The notes beneath the pieces were generated by a model, which worked only from the letters and a program-made list of their open reading frames with translations, made no database searches and was not told the DNA's origin. From Emcibacter sp. (lineage in GTDB: Bacteria; Pseudomonadota; Alphaproteobacteria; Sphingomonadales; Emcibacteraceae), in contig JAJFIQ010000019.1 of NCBI GenBank assembly GCA_021774785.1, positions 620,001 to 684,000 of the forward strand: DNA of 64,000 nt, written 5' to 3'. Below, piece after piece: positions 7,966-16,429 of the stretch (position 1 is the first letter of the stretch; each line of letters opens with the position of its first letter). The position numbers were made by a program, and so were the translations under genes.

Positions 7966-9262
7966 CCTAAAGCAAAATACTGCCTCATTAAAAAGTCAGG
8001 CCCGGTTAAAAAAGCGTTATAGGAAAGAACGCTTATTCAAGGCTATTGGTTTGTCAGGGCTTTTAAGTGGCCTGCTGGCTCTGACTATTATGATGATCAG
8101 TATATTGAGTACGGGCTTAAGTGGGTTTTCGGAAACCAGAATAAAGTTTGATATTTATATGGACCCTGAAATTATTGGGTCTACCGACGGATATGATGAA
8201 ACAGAATACCGTGACCATATCGCCCAGATTAATCATAGCACGCTAATACGCAACAGCCTGAAAATAAAATTTTCCGATGTCAAAGGCCGTCGAGATGTCT
8301 TCAATCTGCAAAAGTTAGTCAGCTCCGGCTCACGGGAAGAAGTCAGAAGGTTATTGATAGAAGATAAAAATCTCATCGGTAAAACAATTGCCATGGATCT
8401 GTTAGCTTCCAGTAATGTAGATATGTATGTCAAAGGGCAGATTTCCCGCGATGTTAATCAATCAGAGCGCAAAATATCAGATAGGCAACTGGCTTGGCTT
8501 GATATACTTGAATCAGAAGGGCGCATTCTCAAGGGATTTAACTGGAAATTTTTCTCAACTGGAGATTCCCGAGAACCTGAACTGGCAGGCATTTTGGGTG
8601 CGGCCATGGGGTCATTCCTGACTTTGCTAGTGACACTTCTGATAGCCTTTCCCATTGGCGTTGCTTCTGCACTATATCTGGAAGAATTTGCACCCCATAA
8701 TAAATGGACTGATTTAATAGAAATAAATATCAATAATCTGGCGGCAGTCCCGTCGATTATCTTCGGACTTCTTGGGCTTGCTATTTTCCTTAATGTGTTC
8801 AATATGCCCCGCTCTGCCCCCTTGGTCGGAGGCTTGACATTGGCCCTGATGACATTGCCTACCATTATAATATCCTCTCGAGCTGCTATCCGCGCTGTGC
8901 CGCCGTCTATTCGTGATGCAGCCATTGGTATGGGGGCCTCTAATTTGCAAGCTCAATTTCATCATGTCCTGCCGCTGAGTATGCCGGGAATTATGACGGG
9001 CACAATTATCGGGATGGCACAGGCTCTGGGTGAAACGGCGCCTCTTCTGATGATTGGCATGGTTGCCTTTATCGTTGACGTTCCACAGGGCGTGCTTGAT
9101 GCTGCGACTGCCCTGCCGGTACAGATATTTCTCTGGGCAGATAGCCCTGAGCGCGGATTTATGGAAAAAACCTCCGCAGCAATTATTGTGCTTTTAGTGT
9201 TTTTAATTATGATGAATGGTCTTGCTATCTGGGTGAGACATAAATTTGAAAAACGTTGGTAA
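7958..9262 (+). CDS. pstA: Phosphate ABC transporter permease PstA
   Basis: The 434-residue inner-membrane permease has a cytoplasmic Lys/Arg-rich N-terminus and a first membrane helix at about 30-55. A long non-membrane insert of roughly 150 residues precedes the core, resembling the DUF3333-type domain seen in alphaproteobacterial PstA. The core holds GSFLTLLVTLLIAFPIGVASALYLEEF and the coupling region SIRDAAIGMGASNLQAQFHHVLPLSMPGIM. It pairs with PstC and is energised by PstB. It overlaps pstC by eight bases. Confidence 0.93.
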   Translation: MTDLKQNTASLKSQARLKKRYRKERLFKAIGLSGLLSGLLALTIMMISILSTGLSGFSETRIKFDIYMDPEIIGSTDGYDETEYRDHIAQINHSTLIRNSLKIKFSDVKGRRDVFNLQKLVSSGSREEVRRLLIEDKNLIGKTIAMDLLASSNVDMYVKGQISRDVNQSERKISDRQLAWLDILESEGRILKGFNWKFFSTGDSREPELAGILGAAMGSFLTLLVTLLIAFPIGVASALYLEEFAPHNKWTDLIEININNLAAVPSIIFGLLGLAIFLNVFNMPRSAPLVGGLTLALMTLPTIIISSRAAIRAVPPSIRDAAIGMGASNLQAQFHHVLPLSMPGIMTGTIIGMAQALGETAPLLMIGMVAFIVDVPQGVLDAATALPVQIFLWADSPERGFMEKTSAAIIVLLVFLIMMNGLAIWVRHKFEKRW

Positions 9263-9298
9263 AATATGAATATGGTAAATATTATTGAGGATAACCTG

Positions 9299-10084
9299 AT
9301 GGATAAAACCACTGTACAGGAATTAATCCAGCCAACAATTAAGGCAAGGAACGTAGATGTTTATTACGGTGAAACACATGCTTTAATGGGTATCGATCTG
9401 GATATAGCCCCAAAAACAGTAACTGCCCTGATTGGCCCTTCTGGCTGTGGTAAATCAACGTTTTTACGCTGTATTAATCGAATGAATGATACCATCCCTT
9501 CCTGCCGCATGACGGGAAAGATCACATTAGACGGTGAAGATATCTACAGTAAAAATATTGATGTGGTACAGCTTCGCGCCAAAGTTGGTATGGTCTTCCA
9601 AAAAGCCAATCCTTTTCCCAAATCCATTTATGACAATGTGGCATATGGGCCGCGTATACACGGCTTAGCCGCAGATGATAAGGACCTAGATGAAATAGTT
9701 TTTTCCAGCCTACAGAGATCCGGACTTTGGAATGAAGTGAAAGATCGCTTGGATAAATCGGGAACAGCACTATCCGGTGGTCAGCAACAACGGCTTTGTA
9801 TTGCCAGAACTATTGCCGTAAACCCTGAAGTAATTCTAATGGATGAGCCCTGCTCTGCCCTTGATCCGATTGCTACAGCGATCATTGAAGAATTAATTGC
9901 AGACCTCAAGGAACGTTTTACCATTGTTATCGTAACGCATTCCATGCAACAAGCCGCCCGCCTCTCACAGAAAACAGCTTTTTTCCATCTCGGGAAAATT
10001 CTTGAATTTGGGGATACCTCAGAAATCTTTACCAACCCCCGAGTGGAAAAGACTAAAGATTATATCACTGGCCGTTATGGCTGA
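9299..10084 (+). CDS. pstB: Phosphate ABC transporter ATP-binding protein PstB
   Basis: This ABC ATPase drives phosphate import through PstCA. Visible motifs are Walker [10 protein letters not shown], the Q-loop [16 protein letters not shown], the signature [12 protein letters not shown], Walker [14 protein letters not shown] and the switch histidine in VTHSMQQ. I choose the ATG at 9299 because GAGGA precedes it at good spacing and the resulting 261 residues match the usual PstB length. The ATG at 9266, only three bases after pstA, would add 11 residues without a clear ribosome site. The inhibitory C-terminal region is of normal length. Confidence 0.93.
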   Translation: MDKTTVQELIQPTIKARNVDVYYGETHALMGIDLDIAPKTVTALIGPSGCGKSTFLRCINRMNDTIPSCRMTGKITLDGEDIYSKNIDVVQLRAKVGMVFQKANPFPKSIYDNVAYGPRIHGLAADDKDLDEIVFSSLQRSGLWNEVKDRLDKSGTALSGGQQQRLCIARTIAVNPEVILMDEPCSALDPIATAIIEELIADLKERFTIVIVTHSMQQAARLSQKTAFFHLGKILEFGDTSEIFTNPRVEKTKDYITGRYG

Positions 10085-10098
10085 GCAAGGAAAGAAAC

Positions 10099-10812
10099 AT
10101 GCCACATAATCATATTTTATCCTCATTCGATGACGAGCTAAATGACCTTAGAGCAAGAATAGTTAAAATGGGTAACCTAGTAGAGAAACAGTATCAAAAC
10201 GCATTGCGTGCCTTAGAGCATAAAGATAAAATATTGGCCGAAAAAGTACGCAAAGCAGATCGTATAATTGATGTTATGGATGCAGAAATTGAAAAACAGG
10301 CAATTCAAATGATCGCCCTGCGCTCCCCTGTTGCAGACGACCTGAGAGATATTGTATCCACCATCAAGATCAGTGCAGGACTGGAACGTATTGGTGATTA
10401 CGCCAAAAATCTTGCAAAACGCGTATCGGTAATTCGACATGAGGAAGCTATTTCTGTTAGCAGCGCCCAGATTGGTCAAATGGTCACTGAGATTAGCGGC
10501 ATGATTTCTGATGTTATAGACGCCTATATCACCAGGGACATTGATAAGGCAATTGATGTTTGGCAGCGGGACAAGAATGTAGATAGTATTTATAATAGCC
10601 TATTCCGAGAGTTGTTAACTTATATGATGGAAAATCCTCAATATATCACACCAGCTACACATTTATTGTTCATTGCAAAAAATATTGAACGTGCCGGTGA
10701 TCATGCAACTAATATTGCAGAACTGGTCTATTATATAAATGAGGGTGAATTACTTGCCCTTAAAAGACCAAAAGATGACAGCAGTAATTATGCCGAAATT
10801 GATGCAAATTAA
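10099..10812 (+). CDS. phoU: Phosphate signalling complex protein PhoU
   Basis: The 237-residue all-helical cytoplasmic protein is built from two PhoU repeats. Acidic metal-site motifs fall in each: the first repeat has VRKADRIIDVMDAEIEKQAI and SAGLERIGDYAKNLAKR, and the second has AKNIERAGDHATNIAEL. PhoU links the transport state of PstSCAB to PhoR and keeps the regulon off when phosphate is sufficient. It lies 14 bases after pstB and 18 bases before phoB, in one transcription unit. Length and repeat structure match the family. Confidence 0.93.
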   Translation: MPHNHILSSFDDELNDLRARIVKMGNLVEKQYQNALRALEHKDKILAEKVRKADRIIDVMDAEIEKQAIQMIALRSPVADDLRDIVSTIKISAGLERIGDYAKNLAKRVSVIRHEEAISVSSAQIGQMVTEISGMISDVIDAYITRDIDKAIDVWQRDKNVDSIYNSLFRELLTYMMENPQYITPATHLLFIAKNIERAGDHATNIAELVYYINEGELLALKRPKDDSSNYAEIDAN

Positions 10813-10830
10813 TAAATAATCTGGTGACTC

Positions 10831-11526
10831 ATGAAAACAAAAATTTTACTGATTGAAGATGACCAGAGTTTAACTGAACTCATCCGTTATAACCTGAGCA
10901 AGGCTGACTTCATTGTCCATAGCGAAAGTGATGGTGAAGAAGGAATTTATGCGCTGGAAGAAATATCACCAGATCTGGTTCTGTTGGACTGGATGTTACC
11001 CAACCTGTCTGGTATCGAAATCTGCCGAAGAATTCGCCGTAATAAGATCACACAGAATGTCCCTATCATCATGCTTACCGCACGGGCCGAAGAAAGCGAC
11101 CGTATCAGGGGGCTGGATACAGGAGCGGATGATTATATCACCAAGCCCTTCTCACCAAAGGAACTGATTGCCCGTATTAATGCCGTTCTACGCCGCATTA
11201 GACCTGCTTTATCCGAAGTAACGCTTAAATTTGACGATATCATACTGGATAACACGTCCCATAAAGTTACCCGTGGCGGCATCCCAATCCATTTAGGACC
11301 GACCGAATTTAAAATTTTGAAATATTTTATGGAAAGTCCGGGTCGTGTATTCACACGGGAACAATTGCTAGATAACATTTGGGGTAATAATATATATGTA
11401 GAATTACGGACCGTAGATGTGCATATCAGACGTCTGCGCAAAGCCCTTAATGATAAAAATTTTACTGATGTTATCAGAACTGTCAGGTCCACTGGGTATG
11501 CTCTGGATAAAAAAAATACTGCCTAG
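10831..11526 (+). CDS. phoB: Phosphate regulon response regulator PhoB
   Basis: The 231-residue OmpR/PhoB-type regulator has a receiver domain (acidic pocket E9-D10-D11, phospho-acceptor D53 in LVLLDWMLP, switch T in MLTARAEE, K in ITKPFSPKEL) and a C-terminal winged helix (GPTEFKILKYFMESPGRVFTREQLL, RTVDVHIRRLRKAL). When phosphorylated by PhoR it activates Pho-box promoters. The site at 5378 suggests that it regulates its own pst operon. It is the last gene of the phosphate set, an arrangement of phoR first and phoB last. Confidence 0.93.
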   Translation: MKTKILLIEDDQSLTELIRYNLSKADFIVHSESDGEEGIYALEEISPDLVLLDWMLPNLSGIEICRRIRRNKITQNVPIIMLTARAEESDRIRGLDTGADDYITKPFSPKELIARINAVLRRIRPALSEVTLKFDDIILDNTSHKVTRGGIPIHLGPTEFKILKYFMESPGRVFTREQLLDNIWGNNIYVELRTVDVHIRRLRKALNDKNFTDVIRTVRSTGYALDKKNTA

Positions 11527-11676
11527 CAAAGCCACAAAATATTAAAAAGTGTAAAATTCGCCGCAAAAGTGTCGGAATATTTTACAGTATTTCTATGATA
11601 TTTTTGTGGAAAGTTGGATAAAACGATATAAAACACTGTTATAAAAGAATTATTTAAAAATGGCATAATTCTTGTA

Positions 11677-11685
11677 TGGTATAAT
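11677..11685 (+). promoter_or_regulatory. Extended -10 promoter candidate upstream of the small membrane protein gene
   Basis: TGGTATAAT is a perfect extended -10 (TG-n-TATAAT). It lies about 125 bases before the small membrane protein start, in an otherwise featureless A+T-rich 280-base gap after phoB. No good -35 is visible. A TGGCAT-N5-TTGTA stretch at 11661-11676 resembles a sigma-54 site but has T where the invariant -12 C is expected. Confidence 0.4.
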
Positions 11686-11810
11686 TGCAATAATTATGAG
11701 TATTTTTTTATTTTCTTTATTTTCAAAGAAAAAATAGTTTAGATTTTATTAACTATAAGATAGTATTCTGTTAAGGCTAAGCATAACTTATTGAAATATT
11801 GAGCTTTATT

Positions 11811-12053
11811 ATGGTTAACAACAAGAGTATTCCACAGGGCAAAAAAAATGAGCGCCTTTCTATGCGCCATTCATTAATGGTATGGGTAGCTGGCGCAATA
11901 CTCGGCTGGGTAGTTGCCGTGGTATCCGTGTGGACAGCCCTGAACACAACTGATAGAAACATCGCAAAAAATTCCCTGTCAGATGCCGAAAAAATGGAAC
12001 AAATAATGCCTGCTGCCGGGACTGAGAAAACCACAGAAAAACCAAAAAATTAG
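11811..12053 (+). CDS. Small single-span membrane protein, unknown function
   Basis: I do not recognise this protein of about 80 residues. A basic N-terminus (KKNERLSMRH) precedes one membrane helix (about residues 24-46 of the ATG-11811 form, with LMVWVAGAILGWVVAVVSVW). A short, polar, probably periplasmic tail rich in Lys/Glu follows. The basic-in orientation suggests an N-in topology. An ATG at 11799 would add four residues. It stands alone between phoB and the convergent protease gene and has its own extended -10 candidate upstream. Composition and a plausible promoter support a real gene, but nothing indicates its role. Confidence 0.5.
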   Translation: MVNNKSIPQGKKNERLSMRHSLMVWVAGAILGWVVAVVSVWTALNTTDRNIAKNSLSDAEKMEQIMPAAGTEKTTEKPKN

Positions 12054-12092
12054 CAACACTTGTTAATTTTTCTTCCCAATGTTGGGAAAAGG

Positions 12093-12911
12093 TTATTCTA
12101 ACCCTGCCTCACGAAGCAAACTATGCAGATGAATAATCGGAATTGCAAACGAAATTCCGCTTGGTTTTGACAAGGCATTTTCCTTTGCTCCTTTCACAGA
12201 AACGCTATTCAATATTCCCTCAACCTTACCCGAATTTATATTGTACATTGGACTGCCACTATTGCCGGGAAAGGCTGTTAAATCCAATTGGTAGACGTCA
12301 TATCGTGGCTGCTGAATAATTTTTGTATCCAGATATCTTGCTGTTGGCTGGGGAATAACAATAGGTGTAACAGCCGCAATAATCCCCTTATGGGTTACTG
12401 GGAATAACCCTAGCACAGAACCAATGGGAAAACCGGTTACAGCAACCTCTGTCCCTTCAAGTTTCATGCCTCCTAGCCCCAATGCAAGTTTTGGAATTTT
12501 ATTCCCAACAACTTTTAGTAACGCTAAATCATGCGTTTTATCAATCCGTATTACTTCAGCTGTCCGTACATCAGGATTCCTTCCACGGCCAATCAAAACG
12601 GAAATTCTTTCATTATGTTGCAAATCAGAATCCTTTGGTATGACATGAGCATTGGTAATGATATGAAGTCCATCATAAACAACGAACCCTGTTCCTCTCA
12701 TGACCACCCGTGGACTTCTGAGTGGGCTGTATGTTGCTATAGCAACAACCGATGGTGTTACCTTCCGGACAATATCTGATAATTCAACGCCATTTGTATC
12801 ATGGGCATGAGTATGGGTGATGCCTCCCACTATGGTGATGCAAAAACAAATTATGTATTTTTGAAGTGTAATCATCCTAAATAAACCATTTGATATTATC
12901 AGAATTAACAT
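12093..12911 (-). CDS. Trypsin-like (S1C/DegP-type) serine protease, no PDZ domain
   Basis: The 272-residue protein begins with a signal sequence (hydrophobic stretch IICFCITIVGGITHTHA). It shows the catalytic triad of the S1 family: H89 in ITNAHVI, D128 in KTHDLALLKV and S218 in FPGNSGSPMYN. The protease domain fills the mature protein and there is no room for a PDZ domain, unlike DegP/DegS. It would act in the periplasm. It is the last gene on the minus strand after exosortase xrtA, separated by only ten bases, so co-transcription and a link to processing of exported material are plausible. The start could also be the ATG at 12875. Confidence 0.8.
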   Translation of the reverse strand: MLILIISNGLFRMITLQKYIICFCITIVGGITHTHAHDTNGVELSDIVRKVTPSVVAIATYSPLRSPRVVMRGTGFVVYDGLHIITNAHVIPKDSDLQHNERISVLIGRGRNPDVRTAEVIRIDKTHDLALLKVVGNKIPKLALGLGGMKLEGTEVAVTGFPIGSVLGLFPVTHKGIIAAVTPIVIPQPTARYLDTKIIQQPRYDVYQLDLTAFPGNSGSPMYNINSGKVEGILNSVSVKGAKENALSKPSGISFAIPIIHLHSLLREAGLE

Positions 12912-12921
12912 TCCTTTGTTT

Positions 12922-14451
12922 TTATTTGGATACTATAGTTTCCAACAATGGTAATTTTGCCGCAAAAACTGATAGCACTTCCCTCTTTTGGTCAATGTTA
13001 TCAGCATTAACTGGAATTGAAAGAGCGATGACCGCTGAATCCAACCTTCCGCCAAAAAGTTTGGCTTTAGCATCAATTAACTTGGCTGTATATTTATTAG
13101 TGATAATCTTTCCATCAATCCAATACCAGTACCAGACAAGCCTTCTGTAACTGCCGGACTGTATTAATTCTTCATTCACCGGTACATATGATCCAGCAAT
13201 AGTGACGTCATTAATTTTTCTACTCGCAATACGTCCCCATTCATCTTGAGGAACCACACCATTACCATGACGGATCATTTCAATACCTTTGGATTGATAT
13301 TTATAATATGCTATAAATATATCAACTGCCTCAGATGCTATATTTCCTTGCTGATGGTGAAAAATTTGGGATGCACCTTCGTAATACGGTTTCCAATTTG
13401 TAACATTTGATACGTCATAACCCCAGATATTTTCTTTTAGTAACACAGTAGAATTATTAAACGTTTGATATCGTTGTTCAATGATTGTGGCATATGTGGG
13501 TGCCATTCCAACTGCAATTGCGGTAAATATAAAAGACAATACGAAATGTCGGATGGACGTAGTCTTATTCGTCGTCCAATATTTCTTAGAAAAATCAATA
13601 TATCCTTCGTGTACACCCCTGTTGGTAAATGTCATGGCAATAGAGATGAAAATCATGAGAACAATAGCAAAAAATATCCACCCAAATGTAATATGATCTG
13701 CACCTGTAGCGTATTTCATATCTGACCAATGTGCAATAAGCACAATGCCACTGGCCCTGAAACCATTGGCTATAATTGGTACAATAAATGACAGAACAAC
13801 CACTGTAGCCTGCCGCCCGACAGTCTTATAGGCCACGTTGGCCATCAATGTGCCAAGGGCAACAGTCGCTATCAGAAACCTTAATCCTGCACAGGTTTCT
13901 GCCACATGAAAATCACCAGCAGGAATTGATAGATAAACACCCTCTGCAAATACCGGGATATTAAGTAAATTCAACATCATTATTACAAAAGCAGTTGTAA
14001 AGTCCTGTAATGGCGGCACTAGAAAATCCCCGAAAGGAATAAGGAAAACCATATAAAAAAATGGGAAAAGCAGTGCAAGGACTACGCGCTTACCAAGAAT
14101 TGTCAAAAGACACCCCTGGATGAGAATGATCAAACCGAACTGACGCACCACATTTGCATCAGCAAGATCGCCTAGCAACCACAACATGCCCCCACCCAAT
14201 AAGGGAATAAGTCCCAACCAATAAGGTTCCGGTGCAACTTTATGAAAGATTTCACGTCTTTCATGGATCAGATAAGCAATGATTGGCAGAATTAATAGGC
14301 AATGATTATATTCTGGTTTATTCCACCAGGTTAAGATTAGTGTTTCCAGCGTGCCAAAAAAGACAAGCAAAATTACGGCTGCAATAGCCGTTAATACCAT
14401 TGTCGCATTTCGCCATTGTGTTTTGATCACTTCATCCTGCATTTCTGTCAT
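12922..14451 (-). CDS. xrtA: Exosortase A (XrtA) with C-terminal EpsI-like domain
   Basis: This is a membrane transpeptidase-like enzyme of about 509 residues. The N-terminal part has eight or so hydrophobic helices and the exosortase active site: C187 in AETCAGLRF, R232 in ANGFRASG and H253 in ADHITFGW. The C-terminal ~200 residues are soluble and periplasmic, resembling the EpsI domain often fused to XrtA. By family knowledge it cleaves PEP-CTERM tails and attaches the protein to a cell-surface glycan or lipid. I prefer the ATG at 14451, preceded by GGATGGG, over the GTG at 14463. The exopolysaccharide genes upstream on the same strand are the usual XrtA partners. Confidence 0.9.
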   Translation of the reverse strand: MTEMQDEVIKTQWRNATMVLTAIAAVILLVFFGTLETLILTWWNKPEYNHCLLILPIIAYLIHERREIFHKVAPEPYWLGLIPLLGGGMLWLLGDLADANVVRQFGLIILIQGCLLTILGKRVVLALLFPFFYMVFLIPFGDFLVPPLQDFTTAFVIMMLNLLNIPVFAEGVYLSIPAGDFHVAETCAGLRFLIATVALGTLMANVAYKTVGRQATVVVLSFIVPIIANGFRASGIVLIAHWSDMKYATGADHITFGWIFFAIVLMIFISIAMTFTNRGVHEGYIDFSKKYWTTNKTTSIRHFVLSFIFTAIAVGMAPTYATIIEQRYQTFNNSTVLLKENIWGYDVSNVTNWKPYYEGASQIFHHQQGNIASEAVDIFIAYYKYQSKGIEMIRHGNGVVPQDEWGRIASRKINDVTIAGSYVPVNEELIQSGSYRRLVWYWYWIDGKIITNKYTAKLIDAKAKLFGGRLDSAVIALSIPVNADNIDQKREVLSVFAAKLPLLETIVSK

Positions 14452-14538
14452 TATCCCATCCACAGTTATTTTACTATTATGGTGTTATATTTATGCATTA
14501 AACTGGTTCCAAAAGTATTACTTTCCGTAATTTAATAT

Positions 14539-15573
14539 TTACCCCAATGATTTAGAAATCAATGGCCCAACAAAATTTGTTACCGCTAAGGGAAGTTTTT
14601 TCCAGACCTTTATCATCAGTTGATATTTTGGATTTAGCGGATTGATATCCGGTATTTCCTCGCCATTCTTCAGAATGAATTCATAATTTAAAGGTGTAGC
14701 CTCAAATCCCCAATTTTTTTTAAAACTAAAGGCCCCTGTGCCGTTTTTACTTCGTCCGAAATCAAATATTTTGCAATTTTTTTTATCAACCGCCCTTTCC
14801 ATCAGGGACCAATACATAAAGTCATTGGCGGCAAGTGCCCTTGCTTCCACGGTTCCCCCTCCATAATAGGGTATAACCTCATCACGAAAATAAAATGTCA
14901 TCACACTGGATATGGCTTTACCTTGATCCGTTTCTATAGTCAGTATTTCACAATTTTCACCATATTCCTGCTTCAGACAATAGAATAGTTTTTTTGGAAA
15001 TACCGGAGAGCCTAAATTGCGAAGGCTTTCAGAATACATGGAAAACAGACGGTCGGGCTGATCATCAATAATGGCTCTTAAACCAAACTTGATACCTTTT
15101 CGCACCATAGCCCGTTGTTTCCTGGGAATGGCCAACATATTTTCTTCATTATCATCAGATAAAGCCTTCCGAAATGTTGAATACATTTCTTTCTTAGAAG
15201 GCCAATCATCATGCACCACATCCATATTCCGACATTCAAGATAATCAACACCCAGTTTTTTAGACAACAATCGACATTCTTCATCCAGTAATGCCAAAGC
15301 TTGTGCGTTATCAAATAAAGGACCGCCACCTGTAGCAAAGGCAACAGAAATAAGTGAATTACCAAAAAGGCTGCTTTTTATGTGAATAAGAGGAACGAGT
15401 GCACAAATTTCACCCTTGTCTTCAATCATAATATAATAGCTTTTATGCCCCATACTTGAGCATACTGCCCTGCCCCAAGCAGACATATGATAAACTGTTG
15501 CCCCCGGATAATTTTCCACATAATCATCCCATTTGCCACAGTCACCAAAAATATCCAGCATTTTTACTTGCAT
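14539..15573 (-). CDS. FemAB-like peptidyl/acyl transferase, XrtA/PEP-CTERM associated
   Basis: This GNAT-fold protein of about 344 residues is of the FemAB/BioF2-like type. It contains YHMSAWGRAVCSSMGHKSYYIM near the N-terminus, PRKQRAMVRKGIKFGLRA in the middle and the acceptor-site region FDFGRSKNGTGAFSFKKNWGFEATPL near the end. This order matches the FemAB proteins that accompany exosortase A. It probably transfers an aminoacyl or acyl group onto a sugar or peptide during exopolysaccharide assembly. I choose the ATG at 15573 because AGGGA precedes it and it starts two bases after the deacetylase gene. An upstream ATG at 15618 would overlap that gene. Confidence 0.85.
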   Translation of the reverse strand: MQVKMLDIFGDCGKWDDYVENYPGATVYHMSAWGRAVCSSMGHKSYYIMIEDKGEICALVPLIHIKSSLFGNSLISVAFATGGGPLFDNAQALALLDEECRLLSKKLGVDYLECRNMDVVHDDWPSKKEMYSTFRKALSDDNEENMLAIPRKQRAMVRKGIKFGLRAIIDDQPDRLFSMYSESLRNLGSPVFPKKLFYCLKQEYGENCEILTIETDQGKAISSVMTFYFRDEVIPYYGGGTVEARALAANDFMYWSLMERAVDKKNCKIFDFGRSKNGTGAFSFKKNWGFEATPLNYEFILKNGEEIPDINPLNPKYQLMIKVWKKLPLAVTNFVGPLISKSLG

Positions 15574-15575
15574 AA

Positions 15576-16424
15576 TTATCCCTGACTGTCCAAAAAAATC
15601 TCGTCCATGCGCCCCCAACTGAATTCTGCCAAAACCCTCCGTAATTTTTTTTCCATAATTACTAGGTTGGTGTAATGGCGGAATTTAGATTTTAGGCCGG
15701 CTTGTGTTTGGCGGGGCTGATCCGGGTCAATTTCCCATGGATGAAAATAAAAAATACAGGGTTGTTTGTCTTTTTTATTTACCCGCTGCATGGCAAAATT
15801 CGAAATAAAATAAGGTAGCAACCGAAAATATCCACCGCCGCCACAGGGAATTTTACGTCCAAGAACTTCTACAGTCGTTACGGGCATTTCCAAGAAATCT
15901 TGGTTTTTAATAGGAGAAAAAGCGAAACGCGAAGCTGTTGGCATACCATAATGGTCATGCTGAATAGGGTAAATACTGGAACTATATTTATATCCAGATT
16001 CATATAATGCTTCTAATGCCCAGAGATTCTTCTCGCCGATTGAAAAACTTGGTGCACGGTAACCGTTCACTTGGCTTCCACTAATATCTTCCAGTAATTT
16101 TTTAGAGGATTTCACATCGTCCATAAATTCTGTGTGAGATTGATCAGTCGCTCGCCTATGGTTCATGCCATGGCTTGCCAATTCGTGACCGTTTTCTGTT
16201 ATTTGTCGAACAATCAGAGGATATCTTTCAGCAATCCAGCCCAAGGTGAAAAAAGTTGCTTTTACGGAATGGTCATCAAACATCTTTAGGATGATGTCCA
16301 TATTACGCTCTATACGGCACTCAAAATTATCCCAGTTTGATCGCCTTATATCATTTTCAAAAGCACCCACCTGAAAGTAATCCTCCACATCGACTGTCAT
16401 TGCATTTTTAATTCTGCCTGACAT
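15576..16424 (-). CDS. XrtA-associated polysaccharide deacetylase
   Basis: The 282-residue NodB-type deacetylase has motifs in family order. The metal-site acidic motif is DVEDYF (residues 12-17), then ATFFTLGWIAERYP, the histidine motif HELASHGMNHR, RAPSFSIG, and HPWEID near the C-terminus. The DVEDYF form of the first motif and the C-terminal HPWE are typical of the exosortase-linked subfamily. It would remove N-acetyl groups from the exopolysaccharide during synthesis or export. No signal peptide is visible, so it likely acts in the cytoplasm or at the membrane face. It is five bases from the ATPase gene upstream and two bases from the FemAB gene downstream. Confidence 0.88.
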   Translation of the reverse strand: MSGRIKNAMTVDVEDYFQVGAFENDIRRSNWDNFECRIERNMDIILKMFDDHSVKATFFTLGWIAERYPLIVRQITENGHELASHGMNHRRATDQSHTEFMDDVKSSKKLLEDISGSQVNGYRAPSFSIGEKNLWALEALYESGYKYSSSIYPIQHDHYGMPTASRFAFSPIKNQDFLEMPVTTVEVLGRKIPCGGGGYFRLLPYFISNFAMQRVNKKDKQPCIFYFHPWEIDPDQPRQTQAGLKSKFRHYTNLVIMEKKLRRVLAEFSWGRMDEIFLDSQG

Positions 16425-16429
16425 CTAGG

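Noticed and set aside
11661-11676. Sigma-54 promoter before the small membrane protein
   Set aside because: The invariant C of the -12 GC is T, so I only mention it and call the extended -10 instead.
12073-12088. Inverted repeat TTCCCAA/TTGGGAA between convergent genes as a terminator
   Set aside because: The 2-base loop is too small and no T-run follows on either strand.
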